From Natrialba magadii ATCC 43099 (GTDB lineage Archaea; Halobacteriota; Halobacteria; Halobacteriales; Natrialbaceae): a stretch of 64,000 nucleotides of DNA. Shown here piece after piece: positions 29,419 through 38,696 of the stretch. The stretch is taken from contig NC_013922.1 of the NCBI RefSeq assembly GCF_000025625.1, positions 1,302,001 to 1,366,000 on the forward strand. The letters run 5' to 3'. The number at the start of each line of letters is the position of its first letter. Positions within the stretch are counted from its first letter, which is position 1. Under the pieces are notes generated by a model. That model was not told the origin of the DNA, ran no database searches, and worked only from the letters and a program-made list of their open reading frames with translations. Both the position numbers and the translations under genes were made by a program.

Positions 29419-29614
29419 TGCTAGACCGTTTATCCCCATCGCATAAAGGGTATACTGATCACCGACACCATGGGAGAGGCGTACGCCCCGGAACCGTGAT
29501 CGATGTCGAGGATGTGTGCTTGTATGTCATTCTCTAGGTGATCGGATCCCTTTCCACCCACTATGCAGTTGGACAAATAGCCACAAATTCAGACTAGAAA
29601 TCCGTTCCTGTTCA

Positions 29615-29815
29615 GTGATTACGTATGAGAAAAACGAGACACTGATCCCACGACTCAGCGGCTACGGGAAGCTGACTGTTGGGAGCGTCGTGGCCGGTGT
29701 CGTGGTGCTGCTTCTCGGCAACTCGAGTTCGCTTGCCGACGGGGTCGTCAGTCTCGCTGTCGTCGTTCTGGTCGTCGCGATGTATCGGAATCGGTCCGAC
29801 GGGGACAACCGGTGA
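29615..29815 (+). CDS. Small two-helix membrane protein (tentative)
   Basis: A 66-residue frame beginning with GTG at 29615: a short polar N-terminus, then two membrane segments (LTVGSVVAGVVVLLLG and GVVSLAVVVLVVAMYR) separated by SSSLADG. The frame is open back to an ATG at 29516, but the upstream residues look non-coding. G/C at third positions supports coding. No family recognised. Confidence 0.5.
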   Translation: MITYEKNETLIPRLSGYGKLTVGSVVAGVVVLLLGNSSSLADGVVSLAVVVLVVAMYRNRSDGDNR

Positions 29816-29965
29816 CACGGAGACGGAACTGACTCCGGAACAGAACGGATTCGATCAAAAGAGTCGGTCGACGAGTTCGGTTTGTAGTCGTGTGGGGTCA
29901 GTGTCGGGCGTCGGGTCGATTACGAGTTCGAAGGTCGGCGTGAACTGCGGTGCGTGCTCGCGCAA

Positions 29966-31399
29966 TCAGTGGTCGTGGCTGTGATCGTGGTCATGATCAT
30001 GGTCATGGTCATGCTCGTGTCCACCATCACTCGCCGTCCCCTCGATATCTCCACCCGCGACGAGCGCGTCGTGGTCGCCCTCGATCATGTCCATATTCTT
30101 CAGGCTATCCCGTTCCTCGAACTCCTCGACCGCATTGAGCAGGTCGTCCTGGGTTAGTGTTCGTCGGTCCTCTGTGAGCGCTTCGAGGACCGCCTCGCGA
30201 AGCACCATCCGAAGGTCGCTGCCGGTCAGCCCTTCCGTGGCCTCGGCGATGAGTTGCGGATCGAACTCCTCGATGTCCATCGTACGGGTGATGACCTGCA
30301 GGATGTCCGCGCGCATGCCGTAGTCCGGCTTTGGGAAGTTGATGATCTCGTCGAAGCGCCGCCAGGCGGCGTCGTCTAGCTGATCGGGGTGGTTCGTTGC
30401 ACCGATCAACAACACGTCGTCGTCGATCAGCGAGATGTTGTCGACGGCTTTGAGCAAGGTGTTGACCGCGCGCTTTAACGCCGCGTGCTCGTCGCTGCGG
30501 CGAGTCTTGGCGACGAAGTCGAACTCGTCGATAAAGAGAATACACGGCGAGAGCCGCTTTGCGACCTCGAACGTCTTGTCCACGTTCTTCGCCGTCTCAC
30601 CGAGGTACTGGGAGGTGATCATCGAGAGTTTGACCTCGACGAACGGGAGGTCCATATCCCGCGCGAGCGCCTGTGCGGTCGAGGTCTTCCCGGTTCCCGG
30701 TGGGCCGACGAACAGCAGTTTCCCGATCTCGCGCAGACCGATTTCCGCGAGGTAGTCGCGGTGTTCGATCGCCTTCGAAATCTTGTCGATTTCGGCCTCC
30801 TGACCGTCCGTCAACACCAGATCGTCGAGCGTGATGTCGACTTCTTCGGGTGCGCGAACGTCGACGAGGTCGAGCATCTCCTCGTCCTCCTCGGTATCGA
30901 AGTACTCTTCGAGAAGGCTGTCGATCCAGACGCGGTCGGCCTGTATCGGCCGGTTGCGCTCGCGGGCTTCCTCGTGGCTCACGTCGCCGTCGATGGCGTC
31001 GTGGTCCGCGAAGTGCTTTGCGAGCGTTGGGTTCTCGTGTAAGCGGTCGGCGTCGACGCGCTCTGCGAACCAGGATTCGGCCATCTCCTGCTGAGTGAGC
31101 GAGATCGAGCCGGAGAATTCGTCGCGCTCGGTGAACATCAGTTCGGAAATGGCGTCCCACGGCCGGTCGACGCCGGTTGCCTCGCGAGCGGTGCTGTTGG
31201 TCGCCGAAAGCGGCCGGCTGATACCGGTGTGGCGACGGCGGTTCGGTTCCTCCTCTTCATCCTCCTCGTTGTCGACGCCGCCGGTCCAGAATACCCGGCG
31301 AAACGACGGTGGAAGGTCGTTCTCGTCAAGCGTCCTGTCGTCCGAGTACACGCTCGTCGTGAGCAGGAACTCCACGACATCGAGCGCTGCATCACTCAT
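29966..31399 (-). CDS. AAA-family ATPase with His-rich tail
   Basis: A 477-residue AAA protein. The N-terminal region (about 1-190) is acidic and haloarchaea-specific (MSDAALDVVEFLLTT). The ATPase core has Walker A GPPGTGKTS (about 245), Walker B ILFIDEFDFVA, sensor 1 GATNHPDQ and arginine WRRFDEI, followed by a CDC48-like C-terminal helical lid (TEGLTGSDLRMVLREA). It ends in HEHDHDHDHDHDHSHDH, a metal-chelating-like tract. Target unknown. An ATG 16 codons earlier (31447) is the alternative start. Confidence 0.87.
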   Translation of the reverse strand: MSDAALDVVEFLLTTSVYSDDRTLDENDLPPSFRRVFWTGGVDNEEDEEEEPNRRRHTGISRPLSATNSTAREATGVDRPWDAISELMFTERDEFSGSISLTQQEMAESWFAERVDADRLHENPTLAKHFADHDAIDGDVSHEEARERNRPIQADRVWIDSLLEEYFDTEEDEEMLDLVDVRAPEEVDITLDDLVLTDGQEAEIDKISKAIEHRDYLAEIGLREIGKLLFVGPPGTGKTSTAQALARDMDLPFVEVKLSMITSQYLGETAKNVDKTFEVAKRLSPCILFIDEFDFVAKTRRSDEHAALKRAVNTLLKAVDNISLIDDDVLLIGATNHPDQLDDAAWRRFDEIINFPKPDYGMRADILQVITRTMDIEEFDPQLIAEATEGLTGSDLRMVLREAVLEALTEDRRTLTQDDLLNAVEEFEERDSLKNMDMIEGDHDALVAGGDIEGTASDGGHEHDHDHDHDHDHSHDH

Positions 31400-31591
31400 T
31401 CGGTCACCGTACTCACTACACGGTCTTAACAGCGTCGTCACGTCCATCGTATGTGAGAGCGTGCCGACATCGTCATCGCCGGTCAGTGGTCACCGCTGGC
31501 GACCACGGCTGGGCCGAAACAGCGACGACAGGCAACGGTGACAACTGGCGACGGCACAACGATTTTCGTCCCCCGGTGCACACCAGTCCGT

Positions 31592-31960
31592 ATGAACGTA
31601 CTCGTAGGACTCGGCGGTAGCGACGAATCGATCAAAACGCTCCAACAGACGATCGAGCGCACCCAGGATGTGGGCGACGACCTCACCGTCGCCGTCCTCG
31701 AGAAGCCAGAGTCGAAACGCAGCCAGGACGAAATGTACGAGGAAGCCGACTCCCTGCTCTCCGAGGCCGGCGTCGACGCCGATCTCGTCCGTCTCGAGGG
31801 CGACCCCGGCAGTGCGCTCGTCGACCACGCTGAACAGGGCGAGTTCGACCAACTGGTCATCGGCGGCGGCACACTCAGTCCGATGGGGAAAATTCAGCTC
31901 GGACCGATCACCGAGTTCGTCCTGCTGAACGCGCCGACGACCGTCAAACTGGTGCGATAA
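31592..31960 (+). CDS. Universal stress protein UspA-like
   Basis: A 122-residue Usp fold: MNVLVGLGGSDESIKTLQQTI at the start and QLVIGGGTLSPMGKIQLGPITEFVLLNAPTTVKLV at the end. The glycine loop deviates from the ATP-type G-x2-G-x9-G-S pattern (Pro where Ser is expected). It overlaps nothing but lies only 2 bp before the following GNAT gene, so they form one transcript. Confidence 0.88.
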   Translation: MNVLVGLGGSDESIKTLQQTIERTQDVGDDLTVAVLEKPESKRSQDEMYEEADSLLSEAGVDADLVRLEGDPGSALVDHAEQGEFDQLVIGGGTLSPMGKIQLGPITEFVLLNAPTTVKLVR

Positions 31961-31962
31961 CG

Positions 31963-32526
31963 ATGGGCCGCGAGCGACTCTACCCCGACGAGCCGTCGGG
32001 ACCGTTTCCGTCGCCACCGTCGACTATCGAGGACCGCGAGGGTCGCGACATCGAGATTCAAGCCCCTGGCGAGCTCACGACCGACCTCGAAGCCGTCGTC
32101 GAAATGTACGACCAGTTCGATCCAACCGACCGGGCCCAGGGGATCCCACCGACAGGCGAACAACGGATCCGCAACTGGCTCGAAACGATCGCCGACAAGA
32201 GCGTCAACGTGATCGCCCGCCACGGCGAGACCGTCATCGCTCACGCAATGCTGGTGCCCGACACAGACGACCCAGCAGCGATCGAGGACAGGGATGAGAT
32301 CGAGTGGGAACTCGCCATCTTCGTCCTGCAGGACTACCAGCGGGCGGGAATCGGGACCCACCTGCTCGAACACCTGCTCGGCCACGCGAGCGACGTCGGT
32401 ATCGAACGCGTCTGGCTCACCGTCGAGCGATGGAACAATCCCGCAATCGCACTCTACGAGCGCGTCGGCTTCGAAGCCTCCGGCACCGAGAGCTTCGAAC
32501 AGGAGATGTCGATTCGACTCGAGTAG
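31963..32526 (+). CDS. GNAT N-acetyltransferase
   Basis: A 187-residue acetyltransferase with the acetyl-CoA loop VLQDYQRAGIGTHLLEHLLG (about 123-142) and the C-terminal VERWNNPAIALYERVGFE. A 40-residue proline-rich N-terminus precedes the fold. Tight coupling to the UspA gene upstream points to a stress-related acceptor, otherwise unknown. Confidence 0.9.
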   Translation: MGRERLYPDEPSGPFPSPPSTIEDREGRDIEIQAPGELTTDLEAVVEMYDQFDPTDRAQGIPPTGEQRIRNWLETIADKSVNVIARHGETVIAHAMLVPDTDDPAAIEDRDEIEWELAIFVLQDYQRAGIGTHLLEHLLGHASDVGIERVWLTVERWNNPAIALYERVGFEASGTESFEQEMSIRLE

Positions 32527-32579
32527 TTCTTCCTCGAGACTCGGTTTCCTCTCGCACTCTCTGTCTCTCCTTGTCCCTG

Positions 32580-33047
32580 TTAGACCGAGAGCACCGGCTG
32601 ACTCGCATAGGACAGCACGTACTCGGCGACCTTCTCGAGTACCTCCGCCGACGCGGCGTCGCTCACGGGTTCGCGTGGGAGAACGATGAAGTCGGCGTCG
32701 ACGTCGTCTGCGGTGTCGAGGACGACGTTGCCGGGGTGGCGCGTCTTGCGCGTCTGTGAAAAGCCGTCGTCGATCGAGGTCGACAGCGAGACGTCTCGCT
32801 GGTCGGCGATCCGGCTCACGTCTTCGAGAAAGCCCTGTGAGTTCTCGGCGACGGCGGCTTCGTCGACGGTGCCAACGTCCATCCCGCGGACGACGCCGCG
32901 GCCGAGTACGTAGAGAACGTGGACCGACGCGTCGTAGCGGTCAGCGACCGCGACGGCATACTCGACAGCAGTCGCAGACTCGTCACTTCCGTCGACGGGT
33001 GCGAGAACGGTATCTACGGTCACCGGCTCGCTGTCGTCCATGGACAT
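32580..33047 (-). CDS. Universal stress protein family protein
   Basis: A 155-residue Usp. The N-terminal VDTVLAPVDGSDESATAVEYAV is canonical, but the C-terminal loop (VLPREPVSDAASAEVLEKVAEYVLSYASQPVLSV) lacks the ATP-binding glycines. Encoded 77 bp after the permease pseudogene on the same strand. In haloarchaea Usp proteins often accompany APC transporters, so it was probably its partner. Confidence 0.88.
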   Translation of the reverse strand: MSMDDSEPVTVDTVLAPVDGSDESATAVEYAVAVADRYDASVHVLYVLGRGVVRGMDVGTVDEAAVAENSQGFLEDVSRIADQRDVSLSTSIDDGFSQTRKTRHPGNVVLDTADDVDADFIVLPREPVSDAASAEVLEKVAEYVLSYASQPVLSV

Positions 33048-33124
33048 ATGGGGAGGGTGTGCGCGCAGTCGGCAAAAAGCCTCGGGCGAGAGTCACCACA
33101 TTGGAGTCGCTCTGTCCACGCAGG

Positions 33125-34534
33125 TCAGTCGTCTTGCAGTTGTTCGATCTTCTCGAATGCGGCCTGTTCGTGTTCTTCTGAGTGGCCCTCGGAGACGAAG
33201 TAGAAGACGAGGCCAAGCACACACCACAACAACACGATCAGCCACTCGTAGGGCCACAGCAGGGCAGATTGACCGCCAGGAAGGTAGAGGTAGACGAAGA
33301 ACACCGTCAGAGCGAGGCCGAAGGAGCCGACGGCCTTGCCGCCCGGCACTTTGTACGGTCGGTCCATCTCGGGCTCGCGGTAGCGCAGAACGAGGAAGGA
33401 GACGGCGACGAGCAGCCACGCGACGACGATACCGAGTCCGCCCGCGTTGACGATCCAGTCGAGCATCTGTTCGCCGAACAGCGGTGCGAGCACGGAGAGA
33501 CCGCCGATAAAGAGGATCGCATTACTCGGCGTGTTGTACTTGGGATGGATCTTCGCAAAGGACTTCGGCAGCATACCGCTCTCTGCAAGCGCGAAGATGG
33601 CGCGGCTGCCACCGATGATGAAGGCGTTCCAGCTGGTGAGGATGCCAGCGATGCCGGCCAGCGCCATGAGCTGGCCGATGGTCTGGCTGTCGAACAGCGC
33701 GGCCATCGCATCAGCGGCCGGCAGCGTACTGTCGACGAGTTCAGCGCCGGAGAGGCCGCGACTTCCACCCCAGATCACGGCGATGTAGAACAGCGTCGCC
33801 ATCCCGACGGCGGCGATCACGAGCAAGCCGAGCGAGCGCGGATCGACGTCGGCCTCCTCGGCCGACTGAGGGATCACGTCGAACCCGACGAACATGAACG
33901 GCGTCTGGAGGATAACGGCGAAGATGCCGGCGGTGCCGGCGGTGAACGCGGGGTCCGGCGAGGGAGAGCCGTAGCCAATCGCGCCGGCGATGAGGACGGC
34001 ACCCGCAAACGCGATCACGATGGTCATGATGATCTGGAACTGCGCCGCCGGACGGATGCCGACGTAGTTCAGCGCCGTGATGAAGACGGTACCGAGGACG
34101 CCAACGAGGACCCACGTCCCGTAGACCGGTTCCCCGGCGACCGACCAAAGTTCGACCGCGTTGAAGTTCGGAATCAAGAACGCCATCGCCGAGGGGAGCG
34201 CGACGGCTTCGAACGCGGCGACGGTGACGTAGCCGAAGATGATCGCCCACGTACAGACGAACGCTCCGATCGGCCCGAGCGCCCGTAAACTGTAGACGTG
34301 CTCGCCGCCGACGATCGGCATCGCAGAGGCGAGTTCGCCGTAGAGGATCGCGACGACACCGACCATGAACCCGCCGATAATAAAGGCGAGAATCGAGCCG
34401 AGCGGGCCGCCTTCGTTGATCCACGTGCCGGAGAGGATAATCCATCCCTAGCCGATCATCGCACCGAACGCGAGAACTAACGTGTCTCGTTTTGAGAGTG
34501 TGCGAACGAGTCCACTCTCGGTTGTCTCTGACAT
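33125..34534 (-). pseudogene. APC-family amino-acid permease, broken by an amber codon
   Basis: The frame from ATG 34534 (MSETTESGLVRTLSKRDTL) to 33125 would give a 469-residue, 12-helix amino acid-polyamine-organocation permease. Codon 29 is TAG (34448-34450), inside the first membrane segment: LAFGAMIG-stop-GWIILSGTWI. Relatives have Trp there (GWGW), so one G-to-A change of TGG explains it. The rest is intact, including the sequence from MVGVVAILYGELASAMPIVGGEH onward. Restart at a downstream ATG (34366) would lose the first helix. It has a good leaderless promoter and a divergent Lrp-type regulator. Confidence 0.88.
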
Positions 34535-34556
34535 ACACACTCGCAAACCAATTGAT

Positions 34557-34566
34557 TGTATAAAAC
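34557..34566 (-). promoter_or_regulatory. TATA box of the permease pseudogene
   Basis: GTTTTATACA on the minus strand, centred about 28 bp before ATG 34534: a textbook haloarchaeal leaderless promoter, so the broken gene is probably still transcribed. Confidence 0.65.
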
Positions 34567-34582
34567 ACCATCTCTCTCGCGC

Positions 34583-34629
34583 ATATTAGACATGGTCCGT
34601 GTTTTCAATATATGGTGGGATATTAGACA
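34583..34629. promoter_or_regulatory. Direct repeat ATATTAGACA and nearby palindrome region
   Basis: The decamer ATATTAGACA occurs at 34583-34592 and again at 34620-34629, spaced 37 bp (between 3 and 4 helical turns) in the region between the divergent permease and Lrp genes. Candidate regulator boxes. Confidence 0.4.
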
Positions 34630-34664
34630 ACAATTCACAAATTAGCGCCAGTTGGGACAGCCAA

Positions 34665-34678
34665 TCTATCGCGATAGA
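34665..34678. promoter_or_regulatory. 14-bp perfect palindrome
   Basis: TCTATCGCGATAGA, self-complementary over all 14 bases, about 150 bp before the Lrp-type gene and 130 bp before the permease start. It is a plausible operator for the homodimeric Lrp-type regulator next to it. Confidence 0.45.
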
Positions 34679-34828
34679 ATCCGTTTCGAACCGTGTTCAA
34701 TTGAGAAACAGTTACAGCGGTTCGGACGACAGCATAGAGACACACCGACGCACTGTCCCACATCGGGTCACCGAGTCGGCCCGCTGCCGACCCGACTCGA
34801 GTACGGACGTGCACGGCGAGTGATCACA

Positions 34829-35380
34829 ATGAGCGACGACATGGGACGCGACACAGCCGACCTCGACGAAAAGGACATTCAGATTCTCAAAGCGGTCGCC
34901 TCGAAGGGCGTTACCAGCCCCGACAAGATCCACCAGGAGACTGGCATCCCCAAATCCACGGTTCACTACCGCCTGGATCAGCTGCAGGACGCGGGGGTAC
35001 TCGAGAACGACCGCTACGATATGAACCTCGAGAAACTGGGACTTTCGATCACACTCATCTCGGAGGTGTGGGCGGAGTTCGACGAGGGGTACCACCAGAC
35101 CGTCGGCGAGAAACTCACCGCGATCGAGGGCGTCAATCAAGTGCACTTCACGATGGGCGAGACGGATTTCGTCGTCATCGCACACGTGCCGAACCGACAG
35201 CTGGTCGAATCGCTAGTGGCGGACTACGAGGCGATCGACGAGATTCGGCGCACGAGTTCGAAGTTCGTTATCACGACGCTCAAGGACGAGCCGTTACCGG
35301 TCAACGATTTCGAGTACGAGACGCTCGTGCGTACGTTGACGGATTCGGAGCTCGACGTCGAGGATGACGCCGACAACTGA
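34829..35380 (+). CDS. Lrp/AsnC-family transcriptional regulator
   Basis: A 183-residue regulator: wHTH at about 15-65 (DEKDIQILKAVASKGVTSPDKI, GIPKSTVHYRLDQLQDAGVL), then a ligand-sensing RAM-like domain (EGVNQVHFTMGETDFVVIAHVP). It is divergent from the amino-acid permease, which is its most likely target, with an amino acid as probable effector. ATG 34829 is chosen; the ATG at 34841 is an alternative. Confidence 0.9.
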   Translation: MSDDMGRDTADLDEKDIQILKAVASKGVTSPDKIHQETGIPKSTVHYRLDQLQDAGVLENDRYDMNLEKLGLSITLISEVWAEFDEGYHQTVGEKLTAIEGVNQVHFTMGETDFVVIAHVPNRQLVESLVADYEAIDEIRRTSSKFVITTLKDEPLPVNDFEYETLVRTLTDSELDVEDDADN

Positions 35381-35462
35381 CCCCGACGACTGACCTTGAC
35401 GGAGTCCCGCCCGCGGCGGACTGCCGTCAGGGTTTATAGCAACGGCCACCCAATCGTCGGCC

Positions 35463-35924
35463 ATGTTCGACACGGTCGTCGTCGCCACAGACGGCTCCGA
35501 CAGCGTCAGCCGTGCTATCGACGTCGCACTCGATCTGGCCGGCCGATTCGACGCCGAGGTCCACGCGCTCTCGGTCGTCGACGCCAGCGAGGTCGACGCC
35601 TCACCCCAACAGCTCCGCGAGGAACTGCGCACCGCACTCGAGACGACCGCCGACGCCGCGCTCGCCACCGTCGAGGATCGGACGGACCGCGAGATTACGA
35701 CCGCGGCGCGCGAAGGCCGTCCAGCCGCCGAAATCTGTGAGTACGCCCGCGAGGTCGACGCCGACCTCGTCGCGACCGGTACCCGCGGCCGCCACGGCGA
35801 GAACCGCCTGCTGCTCGGCAGTGTTGCCGAGCGCATTGTCCGCACCTCGCCCGTCCCGGTGCTGACTGTTCGGCAACTCGAGTCGATGGCTGAGAGCGGT
35901 GACGATTCGGCTGCTGTGGCGTAA
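35463..35924 (+). CDS. Universal stress protein, ATP-binding type
   Basis: A 153-residue Usp with TVVVATDGSDSVSRAIDVAL at the N-terminus and a complete G-x2-G-x9-G-S loop (GTRGRHGENRLLLGSVAERI), so it should bind ATP. It is the only one of the three Usp proteins in this region with the full loop. Separated by 82 bp from the Lrp gene upstream. Confidence 0.92.
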   Translation: MFDTVVVATDGSDSVSRAIDVALDLAGRFDAEVHALSVVDASEVDASPQQLREELRTALETTADAALATVEDRTDREITTAAREGRPAAEICEYAREVDADLVATGTRGRHGENRLLLGSVAERIVRTSPVPVLTVRQLESMAESGDDSAAVA

Positions 35925-36017
35925 CAGCAGCTATAGTGGGAGTGGTGCCGTCCGAAACAGCTCTGAACTGTGGAAGAGGGTTCGACGGCCACTGGTCCTC
36001 GTGACCGGTGTCGGTAC

Positions 36018-36791
36018 CTACTGTGTGTTCGTCATCCCGCCGTCAACGACGAGCGATTCACCAGTTACGTAGTCCGAGAGGTCGCTTGCGAGATACAGCG
36101 CCGCGTCCGCAACGTCTTCAGGTTGACCCGCCCGGCGTGACGGGATTGCCTGCAAGAAGTCCGCTTCGGCATCTGTTCCCATGATTGGGTAGTCATCAGT
36201 CGTCATCGCCGTCTCGATCAGGCCCGGATGAATCGCGTTCACACGAACGCCATCGGGCCCCAGATTCGCCGCCATCGCATACGTGAACAGCCGCACAGCA
36301 CCTTTTGTCCCACAGTAGGTGACGAACTCGCCCGACCCCTCAAGACCAGCGACCGACGAGAGGTTGATAATCTTGCCACCGTCGGCTTCGACCATCCGCT
36401 TTGCTGCCGCTTGCGCGCCGAAAAAGACACCTTTGACGTTGATGTCCATCATCCGGCCGAACTCGTCCTCGTCGACGTCGAGGAATTCCTCGCCGTGGAA
36501 GATTCCCGCGTTGTTCACCATTACGGTGACACCGCCGAACTCCTCAGCGGCCTCGACGGCCGATTCGAGGTCATCGACATTCGTGACGTCACACTCGACG
36601 AATGTCGCCTTCGCGTCCGTTTCGGCCTCGATCAGTTCGTGCGTTGGTTTCCCATCCTCTCGAGGCGACTCCTGGATGTCTGCGACGACGATGTCGGCTC
36701 CCTCTGAAGCGAACTGGCGTGCAATCGCGCGTCCGTTTCCGCTCGAACCACCCGTAACAACGGCTACGTCATCCGTGAGTAATGGAGACAT
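36018..36791 (-). CDS. SDR-family oxidoreductase
   Basis: A 257-residue classical SDR. TGGSSGNGRAIARQF is the cofactor loop (Asn replaces the usual Ile of GIG), DVTNVDD and NNAGIFHGEEF follow, and the catalytic SSVAG...YCGTK is present. The C-terminus LASDLSDYVTGESLVVDGGMTNTQ is family-typical. The acid residue in VVADI after the second strand favours NAD over NADP. Substrate unknown. Confidence 0.9.
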   Translation of the reverse strand: MSPLLTDDVAVVTGGSSGNGRAIARQFASEGADIVVADIQESPREDGKPTHELIEAETDAKATFVECDVTNVDDLESAVEAAEEFGGVTVMVNNAGIFHGEEFLDVDEDEFGRMMDINVKGVFFGAQAAAKRMVEADGGKIINLSSVAGLEGSGEFVTYCGTKGAVRLFTYAMAANLGPDGVRVNAIHPGLIETAMTTDDYPIMGTDAEADFLQAIPSRRAGQPEDVADAALYLASDLSDYVTGESLVVDGGMTNTQ

Positions 36792-36918
36792 TACACACGA
36801 TATAGGCCACCAGAAGAGATAACGTTAGCGCGAGTGAGTCGGCCAGGAGTATAGACGGGAGCTGACAACAGCCACCCAAGACCGGCGGTTACTTCCCGCC
36901 CGCTCACCCAGTACCGGT

Positions 36919-38208
36919 ATGTTCGACGAACTCATCGACAGCGGCGAGCTCCCGATCGCTCGCAAGTCTGTCCTCCCGGGCACCGGCTTCTTTCTCCCGG
37001 ACGAACTCGAGGAGGACTTCGAAGACGAACAGACCCAGGCAGCACTCGAGGGTGCGGATGTCGCAGTCATCGCCGACTCCGACGCGGACGGCCTCGCCTG
37101 TGTCGCACTGATTCGTGAGGCGTACGACGACGTGCAGGTTGTGCCGGAGCCGGACGACGACACGGACACCGAGGACGCTGAAGGAACCGAAGAAACCGAA
37201 GAAACCGAAGCAATCGCCGCCGGCGACAACGGCGACAACCCACTCGAAGAACCCGAGCCAACACCACACTCCGTCGCGCTCGTCCCCGCCAGCCCGCACA
37301 ACGTCGAGGACGCCCTCGCCCGCGTCGCGGAATTCGGCGACGACGGCATCGATCTCTTCGTCTGTGACCTCTGTCCCGACCGCTACGAGTACGTCGAGGA
37401 CGAACTCGACGCCGCACTTGACACCGCCGACAGCGTCTCGTGGTACGACCATCACCAGTGGGGCGACGACGTGGCTGACGCGGTTCGCGATGCCGGTGTT
37501 GAACTCGTCGTCGGCGACTCCGACGAAGAGTGCAGCGCCGATGTCGTCTACCGGTCACTCGAGTACGAGTTCGATTCGATGTACGAGGAGCTCGCAGCGG
37601 TCACCCGGGATCACGACCTCTGGCTGCGCGAGGATCCGCGCAGCGACGATTTGGCGGATTACGCCTACTGGACGGATCCGGCGGAGTACGTCGAGGTCGT
37701 TCGCGAGTACGGCGTCGATCTGCCAGCGTGGGCCGAGGAGTTCATCGCCGAGCGGCGAATCGAGAAAGAGCAATTGATCGAGCAGGCGATCGGTCGCGCC
37801 GAGTTCCGCGAGATTGGCGATTACACGGTCGGGATCACCTACGGCCGATGTTCGCAGAACGAGGTGGCAGAGGCGATGCGCGAGGACGGTGCCGACGCCT
37901 CGGTGATCGTCAAGCCCGCGGGCTCGGCGTCGATCCGCGGCACGGACGAGTTCGACCGCTGTCACGAGGTCGCGGGGAAGGTAAACGGTGGCGGGCATCC
38001 GAAGGCGGCGGGCTGTAAGCCCGATATCTACAACGATATGCTCGACTACGCGAATCACTGGACCTCCCGCGGTGCGGTGACGAAGCAGGTGATTCTCACT
38101 GCGTTCCGAGATGTGGTTGAGTCAGAGCCCGAGTCCGAATCCGACGAGGCTGCAGACGACGAACACGAAGACGACGAAAGTGAGACTGACGCGAACGGCG
38201 ACGCCTGA
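36919..38208 (+). CDS. DHH-family phosphoesterase (RecJ-like)
   Basis: A 429-residue DHH/DHHA1 phosphoesterase. Metal motifs are ADSDADGLACVAL (about 53), DLCPD (about 152) and WYDHHQW (about 175); GGGHPKAAG near 358 is the DHHA1 substrate motif. Two acidic low-complexity inserts occur: a Glu/Thr-rich one (about 80-105) and the C-terminal tail (Glu/Asp/Ser). Haloarchaeal members are RecJ-like single-strand nucleases or nanoRNase/cyclic-dinucleotide hydrolases; which one cannot be told here. Confidence 0.88.
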   Translation: MFDELIDSGELPIARKSVLPGTGFFLPDELEEDFEDEQTQAALEGADVAVIADSDADGLACVALIREAYDDVQVVPEPDDDTDTEDAEGTEETEETEAIAAGDNGDNPLEEPEPTPHSVALVPASPHNVEDALARVAEFGDDGIDLFVCDLCPDRYEYVEDELDAALDTADSVSWYDHHQWGDDVADAVRDAGVELVVGDSDEECSADVVYRSLEYEFDSMYEELAAVTRDHDLWLREDPRSDDLADYAYWTDPAEYVEVVREYGVDLPAWAEEFIAERRIEKEQLIEQAIGRAEFREIGDYTVGITYGRCSQNEVAEAMREDGADASVIVKPAGSASIRGTDEFDRCHEVAGKVNGGGHPKAAGCKPDIYNDMLDYANHWTSRGAVTKQVILTAFRDVVESEPESESDEAADDEHEDDESETDANGDA

Positions 38209-38293
38209 GACGAGCGGTATACAACTCTTCGCGCCCGGAATCCACTCTTCTATCCAGGGACACCGAAACTGACGCTGGTCGCTTCCCGTCACG

Positions 38294-38596
38294 TCACAAT
38301 CTCATATCGGTTCGCCAGTAGTGGATCATAACGGACGCAGTTCCGAGGATCGAGAACGCGCCACCGATCACGCCGACTGCACTGGCCGCGAAGAACGGAA
38401 CGATGAGCGCACCGATGACGCCGCCGCCGACCTGCAGCAGTTTCCCAAATTCAGTGAGCTCGACGGTTCGAATCTGAAAAATGTTCTCGTAGCGAAACGC
38501 TCGCTCGGGGTCGACGATACTGAGTCCGGCAAAGGCCCCGATGAGGCCGAAGATAACGCCGAAAACGACGTTGAGTACGGAGATGGTGGCGGACAT
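38294..38596 (-). CDS. Small membrane protein, unknown function
   Basis: A 100-residue protein with hydrophobic segments at the N-terminus (SATISVLNVVFGVIFGLIGAFAGL) and near residues 60-90 (VGGGVIGALIVPFFAASAVGVIGGAF). The middle part FRYENIFQIRTVELTEFGKLL is polar. ATG 38596 is used because the frame upstream is Ser/Cys-rich and unlikely. No family recognised. Confidence 0.65.
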   Translation of the reverse strand: MSATISVLNVVFGVIFGLIGAFAGLSIVDPERAFRYENIFQIRTVELTEFGKLLQVGGGVIGALIVPFFAASAVGVIGGAFSILGTASVMIHYWRTDMRL

Positions 38597-38696
38597 ATGA
38601 GTATAATCTAACAATTGTCTCAAGAACCTTTCTGTCTGTTGAGACTCGGTACGAGAACTTCGGCTGCTGAGAAACGATGTGAGAACCGCTAAAAGA

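Noticed and set aside
29985-30015. Zinc-uptake (ZIP-like) protein suggested by the HDHDH tract
   Set aside because: The tract is the C-terminal tail of the AAA ATPase; there are no membrane helices.
34448-34450. Pyrrolysine or programmed readthrough at the amber codon
   Set aside because: No pyl genes or readthrough signals in the window, and the family has Trp at this codon, so a TGG to TAG mutation is simpler.
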